DNA of 64,000 nucleotides from Cliona cf. orientalis (Eukaryota > Porifera > Demospongiae > Clionaida > Clionaidae), in NCBI GenBank assembly GCA_963930775.1, contig OZ005689.1, positions 3,968,001-4,032,000 of the forward strand. Direction: 5' to 3'. Position numbers and translations under genes: made by a program. Of the stretch, positions 1 to 11,591 are shown piece after piece; within the stretch, counting starts at the first letter, position 1, and each line of letters begins with the position of its first letter. The notes under the pieces were generated by a model. That model did no database searches. It had not been told where the DNA came from and saw only the letters and a list, made by a program, of their open reading frames with translations.

Positions 1-238
1 TATGACACAGCACAATGAATTCCATTATAATCCATGGCGCGTTACTGTTTAATATTAATAATATTCGCGCAAACTGTTTGAAAAGCACCTAGGCTACTGT
101 AGGGTATGGCGCCAGCGGGACCCTTGGACAGTGGAGTCCGAGTGCTATTCTTGTCTCGTTGCCTCAATTGTGCCCAAAAGGATGGTCAAACACCGGCGGT
201 AAGCCGTTGAAAAGCAGGAAGATATTTCCTGGTAGAGA

Positions 239-1248
239 TTAAGGTACCATTTAATTGCGTGGGCGTGAGCGTCAGGAATGGCTAATTCAATTAGCGAATC
301 GTGAAGGGGCGTGGCCGAAGAGGCCATACGAGTGCTTTTGGTCGAAGGTGGGCGTGTCCAGAATCGGCCAGGGATGATTATGCGCGTGTAATTAGCGACC
401 GGAAGTGGCCCCTGAAGAAAAGGCCGGTAATTGCCCACATCAAAGCAAGATCAAAGCATTCTTTCTTAACTATTAACCGCAACGACTTAAAAAAAAAAAA
501 AGCTTATTAGGCCTAATTAAGCATGTGGGCGTGTTCCTGGCACTGTGTGGAGTGTGTGCGTGTGCGTTAATGCAGGTTTTATTGCTTCCGATTGGGCGTG
601 GCTTCACGGGCCAGTGCTTGGACATCGGCGCCTGGGACTTGGCCTCGGCGATAGGTGGGCGTGTCCCGGAAGCGGTGGTGACCTTTGAACCCCGCGAGGA
701 GGCTTTGGGGGCGTGGCAGGAGGTCAAAGGTGAGGCCATGTCTGTTAATGAGGCACTGTACGGCGGTGCGATCGAGGGGCCTGTACGGCTGGACGGAAGC
801 TGACGATGGTTTGAAGCGGATGTGGTTGCGATGACGTGTTGTTACTCCGCCCACACAGGAAATGAGGTGAGCTCTTGCGTGGGCGGCGTGGCAGAACGGC
901 CTCCAAGTGTTTGTGTGTGTTTTGGCCTTGAGGAAGCTGTGTGTTTTAATTGGGATTGATTGTGGGCTTCCGGTGGACATCCGGTGGTTAGTAGGCACTT
1001 GATTGAGAATGGTGGTCCTTGGGGAACAGGGTGGGGCTGTTTTGGGCGTGGCCTGGCCCCTCCCTTCCGGCTCGGCTTCCGGTCCATGGAGGATATTAAA
1101 TGAACACTTCCGGCTCTAGCAGCCACACCCCTGAGACCTGTGCAATTAAAAGGGCGTGGTTACACAACATGCACCTCACTAATGACTTTGATGTGGTTTA
1201 GGTGTCATATCCCCCACCTCACGCCCACGCAATTTAATGGTACCTTAA
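239..1248. mobile_element. TTAA-flanked non-autonomous DNA transposon, copy A
   Basis: Both ends carry the inverted repeat TTAAGGTACCATTTAATTGC (about 30 bp matching, continuing into GTGGGCGTGAG), with TTAA at 239-242 and 1245-1248. TTAA duplication is the piggyBac superfamily habit, but the inner ends (GGTACC) are not the usual piggyBac CCC start, so the superfamily is only suggested. A longer inverted copy lies at 58664-60124. Short ORFs occur on both strands, are not recognisable, and are probably chance. The element has cut off the 5' part of the receptor exon that starts at 1249. Confidence 0.8.
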
Positions 1249-2961
1249 ATATGCTTGTCCAGACTCTGAATCCAACAGCTACACTCTCGATCAACACCAC
1301 TTGCTGACCAGTGCAGGCGATGTATTGATGATCAGCAGTCTAGTAGAGCTGACCCCAACACTCACTGTGACCGTGAGTCCACATAGCATTGATCATACAT
1401 TCTTCTTGTTTATAATGATCATCATGTGCCCACAGCGTGTCCAGCACAATGTAGCCAGGGACATGCAGGGACGTTGCTATCTTGGGCAATCAGCTGAAGT
1501 ATGCTGTAACTATTATCTTCAGAATTACTGTATAGAGGAGTGCCCTAGTGGTTTGGTGGATGATTCCAACTCTGTCTGTGGTGAGTTTTATACAGTCCCT
1601 CCTGGTTCATGTCCATTATATTACAACGGTTCCTGAGGGCCATGCAGGCCAAACATTCATACCGTTCTTTTCAATGAAGGCCAAAACATCCCATGCATGT
1701 TTAATGTATCCATGGGCTATAATATTATTATAGATCTAATTATAATAGTTATCAACCAATTTCAATGCTTTAACTATAATATTATTATTGTATACACGTG
1801 CATGCACACATCTCTCTCTTAGTAAGTTATTCACACACTCATAGCTACATATGCATACACACACACACATGCACACACACAGTTTGCCCTCCCCTAACTC
1901 TTGGTAATGGTACTGTGAGCTACTCAACGGAGATGGGTGTTGAACGAAATGTTGGAAGTGTGGCCACCCATACCTGCATTTCTGGCTACCGACTGCTAAT
2001 GCAGGATGGGGGAAATACACGAACCTGCAATATAAGTGGTTGGAGCGGTCAAGAATTCATATGTGGTGAGTGATGTGCACGTGAATACATCACTGACTGT
2101 CTGCATGATTCAATATTATCAGAATTGTTTCAATTTCATCCTGGTCAGCATTAATAGCAATATAATAATATTATATATTTGGATGCATCTTGTGCGTAAG
2201 GCAAAGGATATGTATACACAAAATCATAATTTTTGTCTATACAGTTAGAGAGTTTAATCCACCTCTTGCTATATTACAATGATGATCATAACTTACAACT
2301 ATGCGTGTTTGATGCCATAATTTAAGGCATTGGATAATATTAAATCATAATGAGTCACAAATCTATTCATGTATAATGTGTGCATGCAACCACGCAATAA
2401 TTAATAATATCCACTGCACGCATTATCGACGTAGTGACTCCTTTTGGCATAAATTTCTTCCCGAGGATATATGTCTTATTATTATTATTGTGTATTTAAT
2501 AATTATAATATAAATCTCATATCAATCTTATAGATGATGATCCAAGTACAACTGATATTGATACTGGATTGGGAGAAGGCAATGGTACATTAGATTGCAT
2601 ATTATTTATTTTAATACTGCTTATAGAGAGGTTAGCACGATAATAACATTTAGTTTCACTTAGTACCTAATTTCGAGTAAGTAAAATTGTTATATTTTCT
2701 ACAGCTCCAAACACCCCAGTGAATGCCAACATGTGTCACTACAAAACTACCATAATAATTGCACTTGGTAGTGGGTTGATAATTCTGTTTATTTTATTGA
2801 TTGTCGTTATTATCATTGCAATTTTTATATTTGTCGGAACCAAAAAGAAGTATCAAAGGGAACCAGATGTCTATTATGATACCATTAATACCGCTCATCC
2901 ACCTCCAATTATTGATACTGAACTAAATATCGCTTATGGTAACCCTAAAAAGCTGAAATAA
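1249..2961 (+). pseudogene. R1: decayed Sushi receptor, tail type A
   Basis: Exons by comparison with paralogues: 3' end of E1 1249-1372, E2 1436-1580, E3 (Sushi/CCP) 1883-2065, E4 stalk 2534-2584, E5 plus tail 2705-2961. The Sushi exon is intact, with four Cys and the Trp of GW near the end. The last exon encodes a very hydrophobic membrane segment (ALGSGLIILFILLIVVIII), then a KKK stop-transfer and a short cytoplasmic tail with VYYDTI, which fits the ITIM consensus (I/V/L)xYxx(I/V/L), and AYGNP (a YxN type site). The 5' two thirds of E1 are missing at the TTAA element. E1 carries a 4-bp GATC-type insertion near 1289 and E2 a 4-bp ATGC-type insertion near 1469; both shift frame. E2 to E5 could still be transcribed, but a normal protein is unlikely. 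Confidence is high for homology and moderate for pseudogene status. Confidence 0.8.
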
Positions 2962-3199
2962 TAATTAATACATGACAGTAATAATTAACATTAATAAAGC
3001 AAATGGTTAGACTCTGATTGTGTCACTCTTAGAATAGTTGCTTCCAATTATTGTGTGATAATTAAATTTTATTGTTTGTAACAGTTACAGATAATAATAA
3101 TTATTTTTTTTCTCTATAACAATTCTTGTACAATAGTGTGTACAACGGATGACATGAATAGCCGATGGCTAATGCAAGCATGCACCCTGCTATGAGTAA
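2962..3199. other. R1 3' flank, no gene seen
   Basis: AT-rich 3' flank after the R1 stop codon. It matches the 3' flank of R4 (28007-28100), so it is part of the duplicated receptor unit. No coding signal is seen. Confidence 0.5.
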
Positions 3200-3637
3200 C
3201 TACTCTTTGTTCAGTTTAGCTCTAGTTCTGCTGGCTATAGGCGTCCAATTCGAGGTGTTTCTTGTTCTAACTTGGAGTCCCGGTTTTCCATCACATACTG
3301 CAAACTTCACTGATGCTTTCTCAGGGATGTCCAATGGCTGATCAGAATCAGAAGCCTCTGAATCCGAGCTGATCATTTGTAGTTCCTGCCGGCGATGAGG
3401 AGGGAATCGGCTCAACATGTAGTCTGGCAAAGGAGTCCTCCTTCTTCTCTTACCAACCACTGGTGTCCATTGATACATGTTAGAGGCATCACAGTAGGCT
3501 ACTCCATGAGTATCTTCCCTTTTCTCATAAGCAACTTCAGTACAAGACAGCAAGTCAACCTCAAGCTCTGTCTCAGTATCAGAGTTATTATGCTGTGTTG
3601 TTTGATGCTGGAATGTAATGATACAAGTGGATGTCAT
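3200..3637 (-). CDS. Hypothetical 145-aa ORF
   Basis: The family is not recognised. The ORF is acidic in the middle (SSDSEASDSDQ), has a basic KRRRR cluster, and contains two related motifs, QWTPVVGKRRRR and NWTPIASRTRAKL, which suggests an internal degenerate repeat. It has no signal peptide or membrane segment. It could be a real intron-poor gene or a remnant of a retroelement polyprotein. The composition looks more coding-like than most short ORFs here. It runs opposite to the receptor genes. Confidence 0.35.
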   Translation of the reverse strand: MTSTCIITFQHQTTQHNNSDTETELEVDLLSCTEVAYEKREDTHGVAYCDASNMYQWTPVVGKRRRRTPLPDYMLSRFPPHRRQELQMISSDSEASDSDQPLDIPEKASVKFAVCDGKPGLQVRTRNTSNWTPIASRTRAKLNKE

Positions 3638-4134
3638 AACTATTATTTCATTAATAACTGGCTTCTTTATTGGTTTTGTAATAATTTGAGGTCCACATTC
3701 AAAGTACCAAAAAATATATAAACAATATTATTAGGGATAACGTATCACATCCACTATACATCCCTATTATACGCTTGCTTTTCTCAATAATTTACACACT
3801 GTAAAAACAAACGTGTTATTGTAACACGCGTTCGCGTGTCATTTGATTGTCCCCTCAAATAGCACACCATACACGTGTGTCAAATTCAAGTGTGTTGATA
3901 AAGCACGCATGCTATCCCCTTGTATGTTAAACCAGCACGCATGCTCATACCCTTGTATGTTAAATTGACATAATGTAAAAAGGTAAATTTAACACACAAG
4001 TTATTATTACACACATGATGACATGTCATTGTATACGTATATACAAGAACTAAAATACGAATAAACACAACAGCAAATAAACATTCAAGTGTGTACACTG
4101 TACCATAGATATTATAGACTACGTAAATGGGATT

Positions 4135-4588
4135 GGAAACTGCTCACATGAGCAATAGAACGTACGTATACATGTATGCGCACTCTGTGTTATGGTTTGC
4201 ATTCTTGGATAGACCTGTTGCTATGACAATTTAACCAAAAAATAGCCGAAAATGGTGACCGCAGTGCACTTATCGACCAATAGCAGCAAAATAACAGTAG
4301 TTTCGAAAATTTCTGCTTCTTGGACTTTGTGGGACTGTACCGTAGACCAGAGAGACTTAGGAAATTCAACTTTGCTGGCCACGTTTAGAGTAGGGACTCC
4401 TTCACTGGAATAAGCCTTGTTCAAGTTCGAAGCTAGCGTTATTTCGCTGCTATTAGTCGATAAGTGCACTGCAGTCGCCATTTTCGACCATTTTTTGCTC
4501 AAATCGTCATAGCAACGGGTCCATCCAAGGATGCAAACCATAACACGGAGTCCGCGTACACATTCTATTGCTCACGTGAGCAGTCTCC
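4135..4588. mobile_element. Fold-back MITE with arms of about 160 bp
   Basis: The left arm starts GGAAACTGCTCACATGAGCA and the right arm, reverse complemented, starts GGAGACTGCTCACGTGAGCA. Similarity continues for about 160 bp on each side, to AATAGCAGC(A/G)AAATAAC. The short ORFs on both strands here are shadows of the two arms. The element sits inside the CACTA-like element. Confidence 0.8.
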
Positions 4589-4941
4589 AAAAACATTTAC
4601 ACAGTCTATAATATCTATGACTGTACAGTGCATGGAATACAAACATAATAGTGTCAAAGACATTTTGATTGTTCTCACAGGCTCTGCACTGGTCCACCCA
4701 ACAGCTTGATAGAAGGTAGCTACATCTACTGTGGCCTCAAGAGAATCACCAATACTTATGACCTTGCACATTCAACTCAGTCAGAGTCTGATGATATTAT
4801 ATGTTCACACCTATAAAAATTAATGGAAAGGGGGACCTATTAATAAGACTGGATAACAATGCCGTGCCAGCACTCATAGCTAATATACAACACAGAGCCA
4901 ACTTATACTCACCTCAGTGGTAAGTGGTGTCCACATGACTT

Positions 4942-5313
4942 TTGCCTACTTCTGATTGTAGCTACCTGGAGCACATGAAAATAGCAATATTTGTCATAGT
5001 TATACTAAGCTTTTTGATGTATATAGCTTACCTTTTTGTTCATTTTTCAACTTGCACTACAGAAACTCTCTCTATAAGCAAAAAGGTATCAGGCTCAGTA
5101 ACAAAAATTATCGTTTATAGTGTCACGCCATTTTCTCACCTTCAAGTTGACTGTTGCTTGAAAGAGGACATCTTAGCACTGATACCACTCTCCTCCAAGT
5201 TATATAGACAGCATCTTTCACTGCTAGCACCATGTTTTACAGCTAAAAGCCAACTTCAACCGCTTTTTGACTTGCAGCTGCCGTGTTCAATTCAAATTTT
5301 CACTCTCTACTGA
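4942..5313 (+). other. Unsupported open stretch inside the CACTA-like element
   Basis: A 123-codon open frame with one hydrophobic stretch (VIVILSFLMYIAYLFVHF). Nothing recognisable is present and there is no paralogue in the window. Chance is the simplest explanation. Confidence 0.15.
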
Positions 5314-6036
5314 GCATGCTCATCAGAAAATGGTGCGCTTTAATTAGAATCGAGTGCGCTCATCGGTACGGTGCCGGTTGCTATGGGCTTCATCCCAGTC
5401 TGCTGTTCAAGTTTGTCCCTTCTACTGAAGTATATTTAGCATGACTACTGCTACTAGTATTAAAATGCCTCAAGTTTAGTAGCTGGAGTGTCGGAAGGTT
5501 GGAATACATCGAATATAAGCCTCCACACAGTCTTAGTCTGATTGGGCCCAGTGAACACTTGAATTTCTGAGTTGAACTTGACTCAATTAGGCATTAACTG
5601 TTGCTGAGGTGGATTAAAATTAGTTTGCTTCACTATAGCCTTGTCCCCAGGACCTTCCCAGCAAGGCTATTGCTTAGTGGGTAAGTTTGACACACAGAAT
5701 GGGTACTAGCAACACACTGGTACATGCTTAGTGGGTTATTATAACACAGTGGCACATCTGCACACATGTTAAATAGTGTTTTGTGTGTAATAGTAACACA
5801 CATGTAGGTGCTAGTGTGCTAATTTTACACACATCCCACCATTTAGCACACATGCTACACGGTACATGCGTGTTAAGGTAACACACTTATTTTTACAGTG
5901 CACTTCTGATTCAGTATCGCTACATTATTTTGTATGATATTGATCCGTAAGTATTGACCTGCATGCATGTGCCCCATATAATATTATTACAATAATGTGC
6001 ACGTGTGCACGGCTATACTCAAAAAGCAATTTTCGA

Positions 6037-6852
6037 TTGCAATAATCCCAGCACCATTATAGTCGTCTAGGCAGTACCAGTTTCAGTGTATATTCAACAA
6101 AATGGGCAACCTGTTTGGGCTACCATTGTATCTGCGGCAGTAAATTAAATTTGTTCAATCCAACAGCTACACTCTCAACACCATGCACTTGTTGATACAT
6201 GCAGGAGATGTATTGATGATCAGCAGGGACAGAGATGTTGCTTTATCAGGTAAGACGGTGAATCAGATGTGTGCTGTAACTTTTACCTTCAAAATAATTA
6301 TACAGATGAGTGCCCTTAGGCTAGTGGTTTGATGAATGATTCTGGCTCTGTATGTGGTGAGTTTTTATGAATTACCGTAGATTTGGAAATTTTCGTATCA
6401 AGAAACTTTCGTATGATAAATTTTCATGTAAAAAAATCGACCCCTTACCACATTAGCGTTGATAGTGCATGCTAATTTTTGTAAGATTAATTTTCGTAGC
6501 CGCCATCGACTATGAAAATATTTTTACAACGAAAATTTCCAGATTTACGGTAGCTATGTAGAAAGTATACATGTTAATTGTCATAAGTACAAATCTCTCT
6601 CTTATGCACACATACAACACACTCACATGTACACACATGCATGCATATACGCACACACATAAGCACAGACTAGCTCCCCTAACTCTTGGTAATGGTATTG
6701 TGAGCTACTCAACAGAAATGGGTGTTGAACGAAATGTCGGAATTGTGGCCACCCATATCTGCATTTCTGGCTACCGACAGTGCTATAATTAATGCAGGAT
6801 GGGGGGGAAATACACGAACCTGCAATAAAAAGTGGTGGTAACATTTCATGTG
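6037..6852 (+). pseudogene. R2: decayed ectodomain with E1 and E2 fused
   Basis: The 3' half of E1 (from about 6037) runs directly into E2 at 6217-6223: the E1 word GATGATCAGCAG is followed by the E2 word GGACAGAGATGTTGC with the intron missing, as if deleted between two CAG triplets. E1 has stops and a TGCA insertion near 6183. E2 has a 6-bp insertion near 6318. The Sushi exon (about 6683-6852) has extra bases near 6780-6795 and lost its last part. The MITE at 6373-6552 lies between E2 and E3. This is a pseudogene. Confidence 0.85.
6373..6552. mobile_element. 180-bp MITE with TACCGTA termini
   Basis: The ends TACCGTAGATTTGGAAATTT and, on the other strand, TACCGTAAATCTGGAAATTT are inverted repeats bounded by TA, as in Tc1/mariner-type insertions. 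It has no coding capacity. Confidence 0.8.
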
Positions 6853-7008
6853 GTGAGTGATGTGAATACATCAATATCGGAATTGTATTCCTTAGTTTCA
6901 GTTTCTTCATGGTCACTGCGTTATGCATTAATAATTGTCTCCAGCATTAACAGCAGAGGTATGGTATCCTAGACTAATGGTACTGAATCATAATATACCT
7001 TCGGTTTT

Positions 7009-7132
7009 TCTTCCTCTTTGTCTTGATTGTGTACGCAAGGAGTCCCAAAACAAGCAACATTCCCACTAGCACAAACACAGGGATGACTGTTGCAGCTGTT
7101 ACAATCATAATTTTGTACTGTTGAGCCATCAT
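7009..7132 (-). pseudogene. R2: type-B transmembrane exon in inverted orientation
   Basis: Read on the minus strand, this matches E5 of the type-B receptors (GATGATGGCTC...ACAAAGAGGAAGAAAAACCGAAG with the flanking acceptor GCATGCAG and donor GTAT). All other receptor exons nearby are on the plus strand. The frame is broken early by base changes around AATTATGATTG. It is evidence of a local inversion. Confidence 0.8.
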
Positions 7133-8235
7133 CTGCATGCATTAGTGCTTGAAGTAATTTAAAACATTTTAGACGTGTCAATTGACGTCTCTATAAGCAG
7201 TATTAATAATAATATATAATATACAGTCTATAGCTGTATAGTGGTCATTTAGCTATTAAGAGTTGTATGCAGATCCTGAGGTGTATCATAATAATATTAT
7301 CCCAATAAGCCATTGAGTAAGTAGCTAGAGACCACTATAATATTATATAATAATTATGAACTCCGTGAGCTTTTTGAAATTCATTTAATGTGTAGCTACC
7401 GAGTGTATTAATTTTGTTCTTGTATCCTTTATTTGACATGGCAAATGATCGTGATGATGCAAGTGACATCATCTTGAAGCGAGCTGAAATATCGTATAGT
7501 AAATCTACTGCCTTACAATAATATCATTAATAATTATTTATTAAGTTAAACTATTCATATGCGCTGACTGTGTGCTGCTAAATGTATATCATTGTAGTGT
7601 CTTGAATCTGTAGCTAAAGCATGCAGCACTGCCATATATTATAAACAGTGTCAGTATGCATTCTAGTATCCGATAAAATTTTTTCAGCAGTGTTTTCTAT
7701 TACAGTTCGGAACACTGATTGGAGCATTTCTGGTACCAATTTTTGTGATAATAACGATCAATATTATAGTAGTGTTCTTCATCAATGTTACAGTAAATAC
7801 CATATCGGACTATACTATAGATACATTTTTCTCGCAGTATCACATAATATTGACGACTATAATACTACTCATGTGGAGGGTTTCCTCTTCAGTTGGGCTC
7901 CAATACAATTTAGTAAACAGTAGCATCGATCCATGCATGATCTAATAGGCTATAGTATAGTTTGTTACATGAACTTTATGCAGTTTTAAATACTGGCACT
8001 AATCATCATCATAACATGTGGCCAGCTAGCTACAACCCATGCAGGTTTGGATATTGTAACTAATGTAACATAAATTTTGTGGCCAGATCATAATTGGTTT
8101 CTTGGAAAGTGAGTTTGTAGATATATCAGGTATACCTCTTTCCTTGTAATTGTTTTTTGTTATAATGTGTCCTAATCATAACATAATATTATATACTCAT
8201 TGATAACATGTATTCAGGCTCCATTCAATAATATA
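7133..8235. other. R2 intronic/intergenic DNA, no firm gene
   Basis: AT-rich. A possible diverged membrane exon lies at about 7706-7800, after the acceptor-like TTCTATTACAG, with a frame encoding GAFLVPIFVIITINIIVVFF, but no paralogue supports it. The stretch 8035-8130 matches intergenic DNA at 37983-38060 upstream of R6, so it is part of the duplicated unit. Confidence 0.4.
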
Positions 8236-8399
8236 TATTTGATCCATCTACAACTGATGATCCAGATTTTTATGTTGTTTAAGCTTCCTTTCAAGATGGG
8301 TCCCATTCTATCTCTTGAAATGTTCCAGCATCCACCGATCCATTAATGATCTAATAATCTAAACATCGCTTATCGTCAGCCTATAAGAAGCTGAAATAA
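8236..8399 (+). pseudogene. R2: relic of stalk and type-A tail
   Basis: GATCCATCTACAACTGATGATCC resembles the E4 stalk. The stretch ending ATCGCTTATCGTCAGCC...GCTGAAATAA matches the end of the type-A tail exon of R1 and R4 (IAYGNPKKLK). It is full of indels. It shows that a type-A tail once stood here although a type-B membrane exon lies inverted just upstream. Confidence 0.65.
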
Positions 8400-8759
8400 T
8401 CCATTAATAACTCAACTCATAGCTACTGTGTTTATAGACTGTTAATAGCTATAATAATTATTATAGTAACAGATACTAATTATTGTTATTAACTTTGCTG
8501 CTGGAGTATACACGTGTGTTGTCACTAGCACAATTATTAATAATTCCATTGTGAATGATACATCATAATTAATGATTTTTTTGAATGGAAATATCTGCTA
8601 AATTTGTTATCAGTCTGAGGTAAGGATAAGAAATGATTCTGAAAGTATAATAATATTATATTGCAAGTCAAATGTCATTCAGTAGTAAACTATTAGTATC
8701 TGTCGACGATATAGGTCTGTGATAAAAGCATGCATTGTGCTAAAGCGCGTAAAATTCAA

Positions 8760-8771
8760 TGCGCATGCGCG
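8760..8771. promoter_or_regulatory. NRF1-like palindrome in the R3 promoter
   Basis: TGCGCATGCGCG fits the NRF1 consensus (T/C)GCGCA(T/C)GCGC(A/G). It lies about 130 bp upstream of the R3 start codon inside a block of about 200 bp also found upstream of R7 and R8. Use as a promoter element is inferred. Confidence 0.55.
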
Positions 8772-8981
8772 GTTTTAATTAGTGCGACGTCTGATTCAGG
8801 AGCGATTCACGATGTGCATGCATTGGATCTGGATCTGGGGATGAGACACATAGCGTACCGCGTCAGTAAGATTATCTACCAAGAATCTCCAAACAAAGAT
8901 GAATCATAAAGGAAGGTATCATTTCATTTTATTGCAGTTGGCCTTGGTGGCCTTTGCCGATGCGCAAACCCAGTCGTGTCC

Positions 8982-11591
8982 GGGATCGACTAAGTTCACC
9001 CTGTTTGAAACGGTTACGTCATTGGCCCCACCCACTTCACGCGGCGCAGCGCATCGTTGGCCGCCGCTAGTACTTGCACTCTGAACCGGTTAACCACCCA
9101 TATCACCAAAATTAATTTTGCCATCTACAAAGAAGTCAAGGCTAGAGCTAGGGAAGGTTGTGTCTGTCTGTTTGTGCCATGGCCTGAAGAAGAGGTAGTA
9201 GTACAGCAGGGATGTTCACGCCTGGAGGACCTTGGATTGTTCCCATGTAGCAGACCTACTGCAAAGGTACGTGCACTCATCTTTGGGCTATTCCAGATAA
9301 TGAGGATACACTCCTATGGAGGAAGGTTGATTAGTATTGTAGGATCAAGATTTAAGAAAGTATTGAGGGCATTTTTATGGATTTTAATGAGGTATTGTAG
9401 GCACCATTGTAGATAGTAAAGTATTGAGGGGGCATGGTAGTGAATGATTAGTATAATTTGATGGAGTAGCTGGTCAGGGTATGGAGGAATTACTACAGTG
9501 GTCCCTCCTTTGAGAGACCCCTCTAGTGAAAGACCACCTCTTATTAAGAACCAAAAAGTGCATGCACAAAACCACTCTACATACAAACAGCCCTCTGGTC
9601 AAAGACCACCTCTAGAACCCAACCAAAGACCACCAATTATGTGGAAATTAAAGATCATCACTGATCTCAACTAGAGCTCTGTAGATCAAATACCCCACGT
9701 GCACATTGCACAATCTGTAGATCTACCTTGGAATGGAATTTTGCCACAGTAATGCGCGACTGGAAAGAGAAAAGTTCTTATATTAGAAGAGGAGTGATTC
9801 ATCGGGCTAAAAATATCCCTGTGACTGGAGGTTGAAAAGTAGTTTCTTTCTTATGAATACGGGTACCAAGCAACTATTTTTCATATAAATTATGTATGGC
9901 ATAATGCAACCCACTCTTGCAAAGCTCCACCTATTGCTCCACCCTCCTCTGGTGGAAGACCACCTCGTTTGGGAGACCATTTTTATTTGGATTCAAGTGC
10001 GGTCTCTCAAAAGAGGGACCACTGTATTAGTTTTGTAGGGTGAAATCAAGATTGTTGATTAGTTTTATAGGGTAAAATGAGCAAATTGATTAGTCTTGAT
10101 GGTTATTTTTGCACTTTAATTATTGGTATTTAGGGTAATGAACATCTATCTCTTCCTCCATAGGGGTGTACGCCTATTATCTGTAATAGCCCTTTATTAA
10201 AATTAATGGTGAAGGTAAGGTGAAGGTGCAGGTTCTACAGTAGCAGTTTGCTCTCTTAGTCAAGTGAATGCCTAATTGAACATGAATCAACGGTGATAGG
10301 GTGTCTTTAATACTTGAATATATCAAAGATTTAAGTACACAATTTCCCAACTGATGCAGGTGCCACAGTCCTGTTGCTTGGTAGCCACAGCCTTTGCAAT
10401 CACCACACCCACTCCTCTTTCTGGTCCCAGCTGCATTATGGAAAACGTACCCACGTTATGAAAAACGTAAGTACACGGGTTCATGTTCCTGACCACTTTG
10501 GGTACTCTGTAATTGGATAATAACACTGTATGTATGTACTTGTGTATGTGTATGTGTACGTGTGTGTGTGCATACATTGTTGTACATGTAGCAATTGGCT
10601 ATTCAGAATGTTTGTCCTTAGTTTCCAATGTTTTAATTAATTTTAACGCACCTTCCATAAGCAAAATTAAATTCTGTATTGTATAGAGGAATATTTCCCC
10701 TTTGTACAGGACATATTTGGCAAAGAGTGAACATCAAAGTGCATGACTATTTTCTATTTATATAACTGTATTTTTACATTATTTTAATTTGTGTGTATGT
10801 ACTGATAATAATAATATTATTCTCTTTTCTACGGACAATGTATTTCTAGACCTAGCCTTGTGAATTGACCTGGGTACAAGGTTATTCCAGACCTGGATTT
10901 TGATGGTCTACCGTACGTGTGTACCATAGCTACTCACGTTGCCTTTGCATGTGATGAGAGCAGCTCATGAAGCCTTCATAGCAGGTACCATTCCTTTGAA
11001 GTCCCTTGACACAGTGACATATGTAACTACCAGTCAAACCAATCAGTATAATAAACTTAGTGTTTCTATATAACTTCAAAGTTTCATAGTTTTGTACAGT
11101 GAAGATGTGTACACAAGGGAGAGCTCGATGTCGATATGCAATTGCGGATTTGTGGACTACAAAGCTAATTAAGTTATTAGTAATTTTCACCATTGATTTA
11201 TGACCAACTGACTATTAACAGAGCAAGCTGCTACTGTAGAATCTGCACCTCTACAAGTACCTTTACTATTAATTTTAATAAAGATGACTCAGCTCTTGAG
11301 CCTGGGTACGAGGCTAATGAGAGCATGTACCTTTGCAGTAGGTCTGCTACATGGAAACAATCCAAGCTCCTCCAGGCTTGAACATCCCTGCTGTACTACT
11401 ACGTCTTCTTCAGACCATGGCACAAGCAGACACAACCTTCCCTAGCTGTATTAAACTCTGACATCTTTGGTGATGGCTGTTTAATATGGGTGGTTCAGAG
11501 TGCAAGTACCAACGATGCGCGCGCTGCGCCGCGTGAAGTGGGTGGGGCCAATGACGTAACCGTTTCAAACAGGGTGAACTTAGTCGATCCC
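8982..11591. mobile_element. Mutator-like (MULE) non-autonomous element inside R3 E1
   Basis: The termini GGGATCGACTAAGTTCACC are inverted and almost identical for about 70-100 bp, and a second block of inverted similarity (around 9150-9280 against 11315-11450) extends the fold-back to about 300 bp. The 10-bp direct repeat AGTCGTGTCC at 8972-8981 and 11592-11601 is the target duplication. Long inverted ends and a 9-11 bp duplication are Mutator-superfamily features. No transposase is visible inside. The near-identical ends suggest a recent insertion. Paralogous E1 exons give the empty site. Confidence 0.85.
9494..10026. mobile_element. Pogo/mariner-type MITE nested in the MULE
   Basis: The ends TACAGTGGTCCCTCCTTTGA and, reversed, TACAGTGGTCCCTCTTTTGA are bounded by TA. 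The CAGTGGTCCCTC style resembles Tigger/pogo termini. About 533 bp long, no gene. Confidence 0.8.

Larger units (their letters stand above)
3797..5900. mobile_element. CACTA/EnSpm-like non-autonomous element (putative)
   Basis: The left end CACTGTAAAAACAAACGTGT and the right end (reverse complement) CACTGTAAAAATAAGTGTGT form inverted termini starting with CACTG. Inside both ends are many short subterminal copies of ACACGCATG and TAACACAC type words in both orientations, which is typical of CACTA elements. No transposase is visible. A 3-bp target duplication is not clear from the flanks (ACA versus CAC), which leaves the class uncertain. Confidence 0.55.

Noticed and set aside
301..1126. Several ORFs of 70-139 codons in the TTAA element (and the copy at 58786-59677)
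   Set aside because: They overlap on both strands, differ by frameshifts between the two copies, and match no known domain.
7648..7945. Possible alternative transmembrane exon in R2
   Set aside because: Hydrophobicity is expected by chance in AT-rich DNA. No paralogue and no downstream donor support it.
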